Virus record (IMG/VR): IMGVR_UViG_3300046012_000698 | Span: 1-37,676 of that record | Length of the DNA stretch: 37,676 nucleotides | Source: a virus | Reading direction: 5' to 3' (one strand) | Translations under genes and position numbers: made by a program | In this document: positions 6,035 to 12,639 of the stretch, in pieces | How positions within the stretch are numbered: position 1 is the stretch's first letter | How the letters are laid out: the number at the start of each line of letters is the position of its first letter | The notes under the pieces: model-generated | What the model saw: only the letters and a program-made list of their open reading frames with translations | What the model was told of the DNA's origin: nothing | Databases searched by the model: none

Positions 6035-6321
6035 GCCGTCTCGCTCCGAGCGATTGCCTGCACATAGCTGGCGCGATTGTCTTCGATCTCCGCGAGCCGT
6101 GCCGCTTTCCGCTGCGCCGCGCGGGTCGCTGCACCTTTCCGGCCGATCTCCGCCATGTGTGCGCGATTCTTCGACACGACGCGTCCACCTTTCCGTCCTG
6201 CCGTGACGGCTTCTTCCGTCGTGAACTCGTGCGCCGTCCCCTTCGCGTGCGCGGCCCGACCGCCTTTGCTGGCGATCTTCTGATGCGCGTCCTTCGTGAT
6301 CCGATGAAATCCATGCTTCAT
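6031..6321 (-). CDS. KGG-motif small basic protein
   Basis: 96 residues with repeated KGG-type motifs: IASKGGRAAHAKG (about 16-28), AGRKGGRVVSKN (42-53) and IGRKGAATRAA (58-68), followed by a charged helix (RKAARLAEIEDNRASYVQ). The repeats resemble those of the bacterial stress-protein KGG family (GsiB/YciG-like), small hydrophilic proteins whose biochemical role is not settled; basic KGG proteins are also seen in phages and may bind nucleic acid. AAGGA sits nine bases before the ATG at 6321. It is coupled by ATGA overlap to the hypermodification-family gene downstream. Confidence 0.7.
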   Translation of the reverse strand: MKHGFHRITKDAHQKIASKGGRAAHAKGTAHEFTTEEAVTAGRKGGRVVSKNRAHMAEIGRKGAATRAAQRKAARLAEIEDNRASYVQAIARSETA

Positions 6322-6335
6322 GATACGGGTCCTTG

Positions 6336-6464
6336 TTAGGGGTGAGGGAGCGGAGTCGCACCGCGCATGCGCGCGACCATGTATACAATCAGGAGCACAA
6401 CGTACACGAACACGATACACCGAACGATACGATGCATGCGATAGGGATCACGGATGCGCGTCAT
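6336..6464 (-). CDS. Single-span membrane mini-protein, 42 aa
   Basis: Only 42 residues: a basic N-terminus (MTRIRDPYRMHRIVR), one hydrophobic helix (CIVFVYVVLLIVYMVA, about 16-31) and a short tail. The ATG at 6464 overlaps the stop of the zinc-ribbon gene upstream (ATGA), which is the main reason to believe it is real. The positive-inside rule puts the N-terminus in the cytoplasm. Function unknown. Confidence 0.6.
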   Translation of the reverse strand: MTRIRDPYRMHRIVRCIVFVYVVLLIVYMVARMRGATPLPHP

Positions 6465-6643
6465 GGTCGCACGATCATGAAGATACGCTGCACGAAATCG
6501 ATCGCCAACGGGAGTAACATCGCATGCGCGCAATGCGTACACTGTCCGATCTTCGGCATCGGCGACGGCGAATAGTCCGTCCGCCGTGCGTACACGGTGC
6601 CGCATCCCGAACAGACATACAGATGCACTTCTTCTGGGGTCAT
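6461..6643 (-). CDS. Zinc-ribbon mini-protein, 60 aa
   Basis: Sixty residues with two CxxC knuckles, VCSGCGTVYARR (10-21) and GQCTHCAHAM (33-42), the arrangement of a rubredoxin-type zinc ribbon, followed by a hydrophobic helix (LLPLAIDFVQRIFMIV). Linked by ATGA overlaps to both neighbours. Such ribbons in phages bind nucleic acids or proteins; no specific role is visible. Confidence 0.65.
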   Translation of the reverse strand: MTPEEVHLYVCSGCGTVYARRTDYSPSPMPKIGQCTHCAHAMLLPLAIDFVQRIFMIVRP

Positions 6644-6882
6644 GATCCACGCTCCGGAGGTGTCCGACGTCGCCCCTGCGCCGACGGAGGTAACGTTCCC
6701 TCCAGCCGACGCAGCTTGCGGATGAGCGCCGACTTGGCGCGCACATACTCAGGCATTGTCTCCGAGTCGCGGGCCAGCGCGCGGACCGATCGCTCGAACC
6801 GCAAGAGCACGCTCTGCGTCCCGAGCGAGACGTGCTTGAGCCCGATGTTCCGTCGGGACACGGGCAGGTTGTTCATGTTCAT
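6640..6882 (-). CDS. Hypothetical helical protein, 80 aa
   Basis: Eighty residues starting MNMNNLPVSRRNIG. The middle (RFERSVRALARDSETMPEYV then RAKSALIRKLRRLEGTLPP) is charged and helical, with heptad-like spacing that could form a short coiled coil; the C-terminus is basic and Pro-rich. Its ATG lies in an ATGA overlap with the HD phosphohydrolase stop, and its own stop overlaps the zinc-ribbon ATG. No family recognised. Confidence 0.6.
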   Translation of the reverse strand: MNMNNLPVSRRNIGLKHVSLGTQSVLLRFERSVRALARDSETMPEYVRAKSALIRKLRRLEGTLPPSAQGRRRTPPERGS

Positions 6883-7547
6883 AGCCCATCATCATCCAGG
6901 AAGATTTTCCGATACCGCGTCATGAACGCGAGCTTGGCCAGATCCGGTGGCATCGGATGCGTCCAGTGTCCGTTGCTGATCAGCAACTGCTGCGCGACTC
7001 CAAGATCTGGGAGCGGCGTGTCGTCCTGCTGACGCGATCGCAGTTGAATGGTCGCCGGCATCAGCAACTGCGCTTCGAGCTTGATGATCTGGTCATCGTA
7101 GTGTTTCAGCTCGGGCGGCACGGGCCACGGCAGATTGAACTTGTCCGCGATCGCATGCAGCACGCGCTCTTCGATCGCCTTGAATTCCGGGAGCATCCAC
7201 TTGAGTGACCGGGTCATGTCGCCGACATAGGCCTCGGCGGCATCGTGGAGCAGTCCCCACGGTCGAAGGTCAAACGGCACGATCCGCGACACGAGAATAC
7301 TGTGCTGCGCAACGCTGAAGAACGACCGACAGGCGCCATTCCAGTGGCAGATATTCGACAGGTGATGGGCGATGTCTTCGAGATCCACCATCTCCCATGA
7401 TGGATTGGTGAAGTACATCCGTCGTCCACTGACCGTGGTCAGGAACGGACCAACCTGGCGCATCGCCGTGTACGCGATCGGACTGATGTCGCAATTCGCC
7501 GGAGTGCACTCCATCGTGTGCTCGTGCTCATGATCCCATTCAGGCAT
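6879..7547 (-). CDS. HD-domain phosphohydrolase (YfdR/YfbR-like)
   Basis: 222 residues with an HD metal-dependent phosphohydrolase core: DIAHHLSNICHWNGACRSFF (58-77), VAQHSILVSR (79-88) with a metal-ligand His82, the LLHDAAEAYVGD signature (99-110) with His101-Asp102, and a distal Asp in KHYDDQIIKLE (148-158). Phage and prophage members with this FTNPSWEMVDLEDIAHHLSN-like N-terminus resemble YfdR; relatives such as YfbR are 5'-deoxynucleotidases acting on deoxynucleoside monophosphates. In this operon, with a TS-like enzyme and DUF4406, it plausibly reshapes the deoxynucleotide pool, for example by removing normal dTMP or dUMP. The start overlaps the upstream gene by eight bases. Confidence 0.82.
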   Translation of the reverse strand: MPEWDHEHEHTMECTPANCDISPIAYTAMRQVGPFLTTVSGRRMYFTNPSWEMVDLEDIAHHLSNICHWNGACRSFFSVAQHSILVSRIVPFDLRPWGLLHDAAEAYVGDMTRSLKWMLPEFKAIEERVLHAIADKFNLPWPVPPELKHYDDQIIKLEAQLLMPATIQLRSRQQDDTPLPDLGVAQQLLISNGHWTHPMPPDLAKLAFMTRYRKIFLDDDGL

Positions 7548-7725
7548 CGGAAAGAAGGTGAGAAGGTGAATGATAGTTCAGGAACCCAATCGGCTCCGGG
7601 CGGAAATTAGGCAGTAGTGGCTTCGTATCGCCGAACGCATAATCGCACATCCGCGCAATCATTTCAGCTCGCGTGCCCGGAAGGATCAGTGCGAGCACCA
7701 AACAGCGGCAGTTGAATTCTTTCAT
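7540..7725 (-). CDS. Hypothetical small protein, 61 aa
   Basis: Sixty-one residues starting MKEFNCRCLVLALILPG. The ATG at 7725 overlaps the stop of the gene upstream (ATGA), and its stop overlaps the HD gene start, so it fills the operon without a gap; the longer frame extending upstream in this phase is a shadow of the 110-aa gene. Residues 8-16 are hydrophobic, and a Pro-rich C-terminus follows (PLLPNFRPEPIGFLNYHSPS). Too short for a confident membrane or signal call. Function unknown. Confidence 0.55.
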   Translation of the reverse strand: MKEFNCRCLVLALILPGTRAEMIARMCDYAFGDTKPLLPNFRPEPIGFLNYHSPSHLLSDA

Positions 7726-8054
7726 CGAGTGTCTACGCTCGCAGAGATGATTCGCATTTCGTCGATCACGCGGACCGAACCTTCCTGGTGTTCCTTGATC
7801 ACGAGACCGTGCACGCCAACCGACAGAAAGTTGGTGAGCGCGGCTTTGTAGGCTTCGCCCGTGATGAACTCGTCCGGACCCATGCGATAGAGTTCGTGGT
7901 CGACGAGCGAATCCCGATGATGTTCCACCATCTGCTTCGCTTCCGTGTCGGCGCGCTCGTCTGGAATCCGTGGTGTATCTGGAGTCGGTTGATCTGCGGT
8001 CATGATCGTGTGCCAGAAGGTGTACGAACAACGGATACGAAGCAGATTAGACAT
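7722..8054 (-). CDS. Hypothetical protein, 110 aa
   Basis: 110 residues from ATG 8054, preceded by GCAGGACACCG. A second in-frame ATG at 8003 would remove the first 17 residues (MSNLLRIRCSYTFWHTI), but has no ribosome site. The body is acidic and helical (DERADTEAKQMVEHHRDSLV), then GPDEFITGEAYKAALTNFL and a beta-rich end (VHGLVIKEHQEGSVRVIDEM). No family recognised. It lies between the protease and the 61-aa gene, coupled downstream by ATGA. Confidence 0.6.
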   Translation of the reverse strand: MSNLLRIRCSYTFWHTIMTADQPTPDTPRIPDERADTEAKQMVEHHRDSLVDHELYRMGPDEFITGEAYKAALTNFLSVGVHGLVIKEHQEGSVRVIDEMRIISASVDTR

Positions 8055-8073
8055 CGGTGTCCTGCGTGAATGA

Positions 8074-9042
8074 CTACCCTTCGATCAGCCGGATGACCCA
8101 GAAGTCTTCCGCGAGATCCGGGCTGAGCACGTAGTCCCACGGCAGCGTGAAGTAGCCCTTGTCGCCCCAGTCCTTTCCCCACGAGTTCCGCACTTCCACG
8201 CGATCGGCCGAATAGCCGACGAGCAGAATGGCGTGTCCGCCTTGCAACTGCTCCGTCGGTGCAGGGAGTGGGACCGTGCCCGTGGTCGCGACCGCATCGC
8301 TTTCAAACGAGTCGAACACGCTGATGCCCGTGATGATCGGATGTCCGGCCGCGAGTGCCTGTTGAATAGCCATCCGGGTCTGGCGCACGCGCGCGTATTC
8401 CAGCGCCTGATGCTGAATGGCCGCGGAGTCATACTTCTGATCCGGCGCATCGCGGAATCGCTGCGGAATGTACGGCCAGAACTGCTCTGGGGCGACTCCT
8501 TCCTGCGCGACGACCGTGATTGCATCGCGCACCATGCAGCCCGCGTCGGATCCGATGGTCCCTTCGATCTTGCGCGCGCCGTAGTAGATGGCGAGGCGTG
8601 ACGGGGTGAAGTTCGGCAGATGCTGCTTCCGGAGCAGATACTGCATCGCGGCGGCGGTCGCATTGCCGACACACGATCCGAGCTCGCCCTGATCGTAGAT
8701 CGGGAACTGGAACGGACTCGAATGTTGCAGGTGCACTTCTTCCGGCGGGGTCGCCGCCAGTTCGTGCGGCGCGAGTTGCAACACGTGATCCCGATGATCC
8801 GGCAGATCGGGGATGTAGCCGTAGTAGTGATTGTCACGCGGTTGAATCGCGGTCATGATGGATTCCTGGAGTTGTGCACGGAGTCGCGCCTCGTCCGTGA
8901 TGGGATGAATGGTGATTTCGTGCTGGCCCACGTGCGCGTAGATAACTTCACCAGCGCCGTGACAGAGCGTGCAGAATGCCACGAGCGGCGAGCGATCCAG
9001 GCACGAGGGGCACAGCACACGTTCGACATGATGCAGCTTCAC
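8074..9042 (-). CDS. Papain-like (C1) cysteine protease with N-terminal zinc finger
   Basis: 322 residues from a GTG at 9042 that overlaps the TS-like stop (GTGA). Residues 11-27 hold two CxxC pairs, the second as CTLCHGAGEV, the CxxCxGxG pattern of DnaJ zinc fingers. From about residue 70 it is a C1-type protease: YYGYIPDLPDHRDH (propeptide-like lead), YDQGELGSCVGNATAAAM with Gln118 and nucleophile Cys124, QLQGGHAILLVGYS with His270, and VEVRNSWGKDWGDKGYF with Asn286. The full triad and oxyanion Gln are present, so it should be active. An ATG at 8856 with AGGAA upstream would give a 260-aa form without the zinc finger; both could be made. Possible targets are capsid or host proteins. No signal peptide. 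Confidence 0.85.
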   Translation of the reverse strand: MKLHHVERVLCPSCLDRSPLVAFCTLCHGAGEVIYAHVGQHEITIHPITDEARLRAQLQESIMTAIQPRDNHYYGYIPDLPDHRDHVLQLAPHELAATPPEEVHLQHSSPFQFPIYDQGELGSCVGNATAAAMQYLLRKQHLPNFTPSRLAIYYGARKIEGTIGSDAGCMVRDAITVVAQEGVAPEQFWPYIPQRFRDAPDQKYDSAAIQHQALEYARVRQTRMAIQQALAAGHPIITGISVFDSFESDAVATTGTVPLPAPTEQLQGGHAILLVGYSADRVEVRNSWGKDWGDKGYFTLPWDYVLSPDLAEDFWVIRLIEG

Positions 9043-10274
9043 AGCGTGGGAGCGGTGGACGGTGAAGGGGCGGGGAACAGGGAAGGCCGATGCCGATTGG
9101 CTTCCTGCCGATGTGCGAACGAGCGATTGAGCCACTGTTCGCCGGCGGTACACCAGTCGATCGTGTAGCCGTAGCGCTCCAGCATCGCGGTGTTGAGATC
9201 AGACAGCAGCCCGATGGCACTCGGCGTGTCGCCGCGCTGATGCACGAGAAACGCGACGCACATGGGAATGACGACGTGTGGGAAGAACTGATTGCCGTAC
9301 AGGTTCTCTTCGATCAGATACTGTCGTCCGCGCGCGTACACCGGAAAGAGCGGAAACTCCGCCATGCTCGCAATCTGGCTGACGGTGCGCGTCAGCTCGG
9401 CGTCGAACAGATCGGGCATGGTGACCAGCGGATAAGGACGAATCGGCGCGATGGTGAGGTCGTACGGATTCTGGAACAGGAGATCGTCATCTGTCCAGTC
9501 CATGTCAGACGGATCAACCAATCCGTCGGTGGCAAAGTTGATGTCCGGATCCAGTGGCCAGAACGTGCTCCACCGATAGGGCTGCGTCTGATACGCATGG
9601 AAGTCGCCGCTGATCTGCCAGTAGCGACCGACCGAACACCCGATGCGCGCGGCGAGGTATTCCTGGAGCACGGAGAACTGCACGGCGTTTGCCCCGTAGC
9701 AGCCCCAGATTGCATCGTTGCTGCGACAGTACACGTGCAGATCCAGCGCGCCGTTCGTGATCCGCAGCTTGATCAGGTCGTTGCACGGAATGTCCTTACT
9801 GGCGATGCCGAGGTCGAGTGCGGGATCCCACATGCCGATGACCACGCGGCGATCGGCCGAATTCTGTTTCAGCATCCGCACCGCGACATCAAGCTGATCG
9901 AGTTCGGGAGTGCGTCCGCTGGGATCTCGATGGTTGGGCAAGGCCCATCGCCGCCACCGATGCCCGTAGGCGCCGTGGAACGTCATACCGTCGTCGCTGA
10001 ACTCCGCCATGCGCGGAATGAACTGCGTGAGCGTGCGCGTGTCATTCCGCCCGTTGAGCATCCACAGGCTCTCGATCAGATGGAAGAACGGATTGGCGTT
10101 CCGCTGCGCGGAGAACAGCACTCGCTCGGTCGGATGATCGTACACGGTCGTGACGGGATCATCGACGCGCAACACATCACCGTTCCGGGACGGCGACAGT
10201 TGCCCTTCGGCGTAGAGGAGACGCAGTCCTCTTCGATACGCGTCGTTGACATTGCGTGCTGCGATGACGTGCAT
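9039..10274 (-). CDS. Thymidylate synthase / dCMP-hydroxymethylase family enzyme
   Basis: 411 residues, longer than bacterial ThyA (264). Family blocks: NPFFHLIESLWMLNGRNDTR (61-80), MTFHGAYGHRWRRW (97-110), a phosphate-binding segment DRRVVIGMWDP (141-151), the catalytic loop KDIPCNDLIKLRI with Cys164, CRSNDAIWGCYGANAVQFSV (183-202) and YWQISGDFHAYQ (218-229). The GCYGANAVQF block replaces the GLPFNIA of ThyA; phage members of this subgroup include true synthases and dNMP hydroxymethylases. With kinase and hypermodification-family genes in the same operon I favour dUMP 5-hydroxymethylation, but the sequence alone does not settle dUMP versus dCMP or methyl versus hydroxymethyl. GGAG lies about ten bases before the ATG. 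Confidence 0.85.
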   Translation of the reverse strand: MHVIAARNVNDAYRRGLRLLYAEGQLSPSRNGDVLRVDDPVTTVYDHPTERVLFSAQRNANPFFHLIESLWMLNGRNDTRTLTQFIPRMAEFSDDGMTFHGAYGHRWRRWALPNHRDPSGRTPELDQLDVAVRMLKQNSADRRVVIGMWDPALDLGIASKDIPCNDLIKLRITNGALDLHVYCRSNDAIWGCYGANAVQFSVLQEYLAARIGCSVGRYWQISGDFHAYQTQPYRWSTFWPLDPDINFATDGLVDPSDMDWTDDDLLFQNPYDLTIAPIRPYPLVTMPDLFDAELTRTVSQIASMAEFPLFPVYARGRQYLIEENLYGNQFFPHVVIPMCVAFLVHQRGDTPSAIGLLSDLNTAMLERYGYTIDWCTAGEQWLNRSFAHRQEANRHRPSLFPAPSPSTAPTL

Positions 10275-10279
10275 GGTGT

Positions 10280-10465
10280 TCAGGCTCCAGTCCGTGAGGG
10301 TAGACCATCGTCTTCATCGTCGAACAGATCATCGAAGATGCCGTCTGCTGCTTCTTCGTCTTCCGGTGGATCTGCTTCCTCTCGCATCAGCTGATCTTCA
10401 AGCAGATCGAGATCGTCTGCGATCAGGCCCTCGTCGTCCTCTTCCGGCTCACGTTTCTGCGACAT
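10280..10465 (-). CDS. Acidic small protein, 61 aa
   Basis: Sixty-one residues, almost entirely acidic (EPEEDDEGLIADDLDLLEDQ, then GIFDDLFDDEDDGLP). AAGGTGAG precedes the ATG at 10465. It starts inside the end of the membrane-protein gene and stops five bases before the TS-like start. Such polyacidic phage proteins can act as DNA mimics or as chaperones for basic partners; here that is only a possibility. Confidence 0.6.
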   Translation of the reverse strand: MSQKREPEEDDEGLIADDLDLLEDQLMREEADPPEDEEAADGIFDDLFDDEDDGLPSRTGA

Positions 10466-10760
10466 GGCTCACCTTGGGCGCGGGAATCCAACTGATGAGG
10501 CGCTCCCAGAGCACCGCTTCATCTGGGCGCACCCAGAACCACGAGCAACTCAGCGCGCTCGGTGGGTACACGCACTCGACGACGCCGGAGCGCCTCCGTC
10601 GCGTGACGGCGTCGTAGAATACGACCAGATCTCCTGGACGTGCGTTCTTCCGGAAGAACAGGACGAGTCGTGCGTGGCGACGATCCTGAAACCGGATCCA
10701 CGCGACTGCGGCGATGATCCAGAGCACCAGCACGCCGCTGAAGGCGATGATCAGTCGCAT
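10449..10760 (-). CDS. Membrane-anchored small protein, 103 aa
   Basis: 103 residues from the ATG at 10760; the longer open frame upstream is Ser/Arg-rich shadow sequence. The N-terminus is one hydrophobic helix (LIIAFSGVLVLWIIAAVAWI, residues 3-22) followed by a basic segment (RFQDRRHARLVLFFRKNAR). The rest is a small beta-rich domain (RPGDLVVFYDAVTRRRRSGV, VVECVYPPSALSCSWFW). It looks like a signal-anchored protein with a cytoplasmic SH3-like domain. Function unknown. Confidence 0.6.
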   Translation of the reverse strand: MRLIIAFSGVLVLWIIAAVAWIRFQDRRHARLVLFFRKNARPGDLVVFYDAVTRRRRSGVVECVYPPSALSCSWFWVRPDEAVLWERLISWIPAPKVSHVAET

Positions 10761-10764
10761 GCGA

Positions 10765-11061
10765 CTAGCGTTCCCGTGGTGCGGCGTGCGGCGCGACCGA
10801 TGGCATGGGTCCACCGGTCTTGATGGACAACTGCGCGGACGGTTTGCGCGGTGCTTTGTTCGGGACGATGACTTCCAACTGCTCGACGTCGAACGTGTCC
10901 GCGGACCGCATGAGTCCTTTCTCGTCGACGGTCGGTTGCACCGTGGCGCGCTGACACGCATTGAACCACTCGGTCAGCGACACGACAATGCCGGTAAAGC
11001 CGGTGACGCTGTCCTTGACTTCATCACCGAGGCTGACGGGAAACGTGATGGTGGATTGCAT
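10765..11061 (-). CDS. KOW/SH3-like small phage protein
   Basis: 98 residues from ATG 11061 with GTGAGGACC upstream. Residues 10-60 read LGDEVKDSVTGFTGIVVSLT EWFNACQRATVQPTV (split here), the pattern of a small SH3-like phage family in which a VTGFxGI turn and a CxRxxVQP strand are conserved and which usually ends in an EQLEVI strand, as here (FDVEQLEVIV). The tail (NKAPRKPSAQLSIKTGG) is flexible and basic. Members occur in many phages near structural or replication genes; no biochemical role is established that I know of. Confidence 0.6.
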   Translation of the reverse strand: MQSTITFPVSLGDEVKDSVTGFTGIVVSLTEWFNACQRATVQPTVDEKGLMRSADTFDVEQLEVIVPNKAPRKPSAQLSIKTGGPMPSVAPHAAPRER

Positions 11062-11066
11062 GGTCC

Positions 11067-11321
11067 TCACTCGAAGTGTGAATGATTCGATGGCCGCGGA
11101 GATGCGCCACCGTCCTGCCCAAATTCTTCTAACGTGCGCGTGTCTGTTTCGGGCAGCGCGCACCAGCGTTCAAAGACTGCATCGTCCGTGATGTTCAAGG
11201 GCTCTCGCGGCGGGAGTCCGAGTGCTTCGCGGAGTACGCTCGGTGCAAATCGGTGCAGTCCGTTCAACGACATCCGCAAGACTCCCGTCTCGATTGGTGG
11301 TGGCGGTGGCCGATAGCCCAT
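11067..11321 (-). CDS. Hypothetical protein, 84 aa
   Basis: 84 residues starting MGYRPPPPPIETGVLRMSLN; the ATG at 11321 is two bases past the stop of the first gene of the operon, and the long frame upstream in this phase is a shadow. After a Pro-rich start comes a helical body (LHRFAPSVLREALGLPPREP) and an acidic-polar end. No family recognised. The C-terminus of the gene abuts the ribosome site of the KOW-like gene. Confidence 0.55.
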   Translation of the reverse strand: MGYRPPPPPIETGVLRMSLNGLHRFAPSVLREALGLPPREPLNITDDAVFERWCALPETDTRTLEEFGQDGGASPRPSNHSHFE

Positions 11322-11323
11322 GA

Positions 11324-11893
11324 TCAGCGTTCCGTCTTCGTTCCGTAGAATCGTTCGGCCGCTGCACGCTCCCGGGCGGGATACAACGTCCGCAGATCCC
11401 GGACGCGTGGCGGCGGGAGTGGCGTGTCGGGAAAGACGGCCTGATACAGCGCGCTGCACCATTTCCACTCGAGCGCGATGATCTGCTGGACGAGGAGTCG
11501 CTTGCGGATGGTCTGCTGGCGCGCGACCGTATTCCGCTCCGGATGCGCGATCCCCGGCCGTTTGCGAATGGCGTAGTATTTCGCGACGAGTCGGGCATGC
11601 CGACTGAAGGTCGTATGATCGAGCGGATCTCCCTCGGGGACTGGGGCCATGTAGAGATCCGGATGCTGCGTCGCATCCGCGCACCGTTGCAGCAATTCGC
11701 GTTCGACGACGCGGAGTCGCGCATCGACGGTCCAGCGACGGGCCCGCCGTTTCCGATCCGCGCTGGCGCGCTGCGGCGACCAGTGCCGTCGTCGGAGACA
11801 GTGCGCGTGGATCTGGAGGAGATTCCGCCATTGCGCGACGAGCGCGATGACGGCACGGTCGGTGACGAGAGATTCGGGCAGGACGATGGACAT
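11324..11893 (-). CDS. Hypothetical basic protein, first gene of left operon
   Basis: 189 residues, rich in Arg and His, mostly helical (VIALVAQWRNLLQIHAHCLR; RRWTVDARLRVVERELLQRC). It is the promoter-proximal gene of the leftward operon: the candidate promoter at 11981-12009 lies about 80-100 bases upstream. No good Shine-Dalgarno precedes the ATG at 11893, so the start is uncertain; a ribosome-site-like AGGAGG at 11980-11975 is too far away. I recognise no domain. Early placement and basic charge would fit a nucleic-acid-binding or regulatory protein, but that is inference. Confidence 0.55.
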   Translation of the reverse strand: MSIVLPESLVTDRAVIALVAQWRNLLQIHAHCLRRRHWSPQRASADRKRRARRWTVDARLRVVERELLQRCADATQHPDLYMAPVPEGDPLDHTTFSRHARLVAKYYAIRKRPGIAHPERNTVARQQTIRKRLLVQQIIALEWKWCSALYQAVFPDTPLPPPRVRDLRTLYPARERAAAERFYGTKTER

Positions 11894-11980
11894 CGGGATT
11901 GCGGAGGGACGATTCGGGGAAACGACAACGCTCCGTCGCGGTGGTCTGCGATTCGGAGCGTGGTGGTGGGGCGGCCTCCT

Positions 11981-12009
11981 ATTATATACTTGGGGCGCAG
12001 CAGGCGCAA
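11981..12009 (-). promoter_or_regulatory. Candidate main leftward promoter
   Basis: On the minus strand: TTGCGC (12009-12004), 17-base spacer, TATAAT (11986-11981). A perfect -10 at ideal spacing, -35 3/6. Transcription would start near 11974 and run into the left operon. Seven bases upstream of the -35 is CAAGCACTTAC (12027-12017), shared with the 1007-1035 promoter. Confidence 0.65.
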
Positions 12010-12035
12010 GCGGACCGTAAGTGCTTGTGTGGCAA

Positions 12036-12048
12036 GGGGTTACACCCC
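12036..12048. repeat. Small GC hairpin upstream of leftward promoter
   Basis: GGGGT (12036-12040), loop TAC, ACCCC (12044-12048). It follows the shared GTAAGTGCTTG element, in the same relative place as the hairpins that follow that element at 1041-1067. Confidence 0.35.
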
Positions 12049-12067
12049 GCGCAGGGATACTCGGCCC

Positions 12068-12414
12068 GTAGCAGGGTTCCGGTACGGACCGATTTCGTGG
12101 GTGGAGGTGATCGCGTATAGTAGATTACACATAGAATGGGTCCGTGCTCGTGGTCGGTAGGTAGCAGGATTCTCCGGTACGGACCTCCGACGGACTGACT
12201 GAATCCGATAGGATGAAATGGAAAATCGGCCCCGTATATAACTGGACCGTTTCATGGGGGAACCGCGTAGCAATGATATGCGGTACGGGGCCGAAATTCG
12301 GACGGCGCGGTAAAGTGCCCTATATACCCTATTTTCTTGCTACTCTTTAGAATGAAATCTGCACACCCTTAAACCTGCCCCGTGCTTGCTAGGTAGCAGA
12401 AAAACAGGGTACAT
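12068..12414 (+). repeat. Four iteron-like direct repeats
   Basis: A bipartite motif GTAGCA-N6/8-CGGTACGG occurs at 12068-12087 (spacer 6), 12161-12182 (spacer 8) and 12267-12288 (spacer 8), all in the same orientation. A weaker fourth copy, GTAGCA-N8-GGGTACAT, lies at 12393-12414. The first two copies are longer: they extend to a shared GGACC end. Spacings are 93, 106 and 126 bases. The arrangement resembles replication-initiator iterons or repeated operators. Confidence 0.6.
12226..12294. repeat. Long-range inverted repeat with inner hairpin
   Basis: TCGGCCCCGTA (12226-12236) and TACGGGGCCGA (12284-12294) are perfect 11-bp arms enclosing 47 bases. Inside, CCGCGTA (12263-12269) can pair with TATGCGG (12277-12283) with one G-U. 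The inner hairpin contains the third iteron. It could be a structured RNA, an origin cruciform or an operator. Confidence 0.5.
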
Positions 12415-12430
12415 GGGAGAGTCCTCGCCG

Positions 12431-12451
12431 GGGCCAAAAAGCGGCCCTTTT
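12431..12451 (+). terminator. Terminator-like hairpin
   Basis: GGGCC (12431-12435), seven-base loop AAAAAGC, GGCCC (12443-12447), then TTTT (12448-12451). A short GC stem with a T-run on the plus strand. It would end any rightward transcript started in the repeat region before the terminase genes. Confidence 0.4.
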
Positions 12452-12639
12452 CGTAGTAGAACACTAACGATCAGTCGACGAGCGTGCGATTCTGCCATGC
12501 AGCATTGGGAGGGATGGAATGATGTACTCGCGTCTGGTACTTCCATGGGGGAAGGTTGCGGAAGTGCGGTTCCTGGACTAGCTTGAGCCCCGGCGCCCAG
12601 AGTGCCACGGAACCCCGGTCCAGAATAACGGAGGACGGC

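Larger units (their letters stand above)
11894..12639. other. Divergent intergenic control region
   Basis: About 750 bases between the leftward and rightward arms with no convincing gene. It holds the leftward promoter, four iteron-like repeats, a long-range inverted repeat, a terminator-like hairpin and, near its right end, short inverted repeats GGTTCC/GGAACC (12568-12573, 12609-12614) and CTGGAC/GTCCAG (12573-12578, 12618-12623) just upstream of the small terminase. It is the best candidate in the window for an origin, an operator region or a packaging site. Confidence 0.6.

Noticed and set aside
12108-12137. Rightward promoter at TAGAAT (12132-12137), and a second TAGAAT at 12348-12353
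   Set aside because: The -10-like boxes match 5/6 but neither has an acceptable -35 at 16-18 bases, so I could not support a promoter for the structural operon.
12386-12586. Short plus-strand open frame in the control region
   Set aside because: Contains a terminator-like hairpin, starts at a non-ATG codon and shows no protein-like composition.
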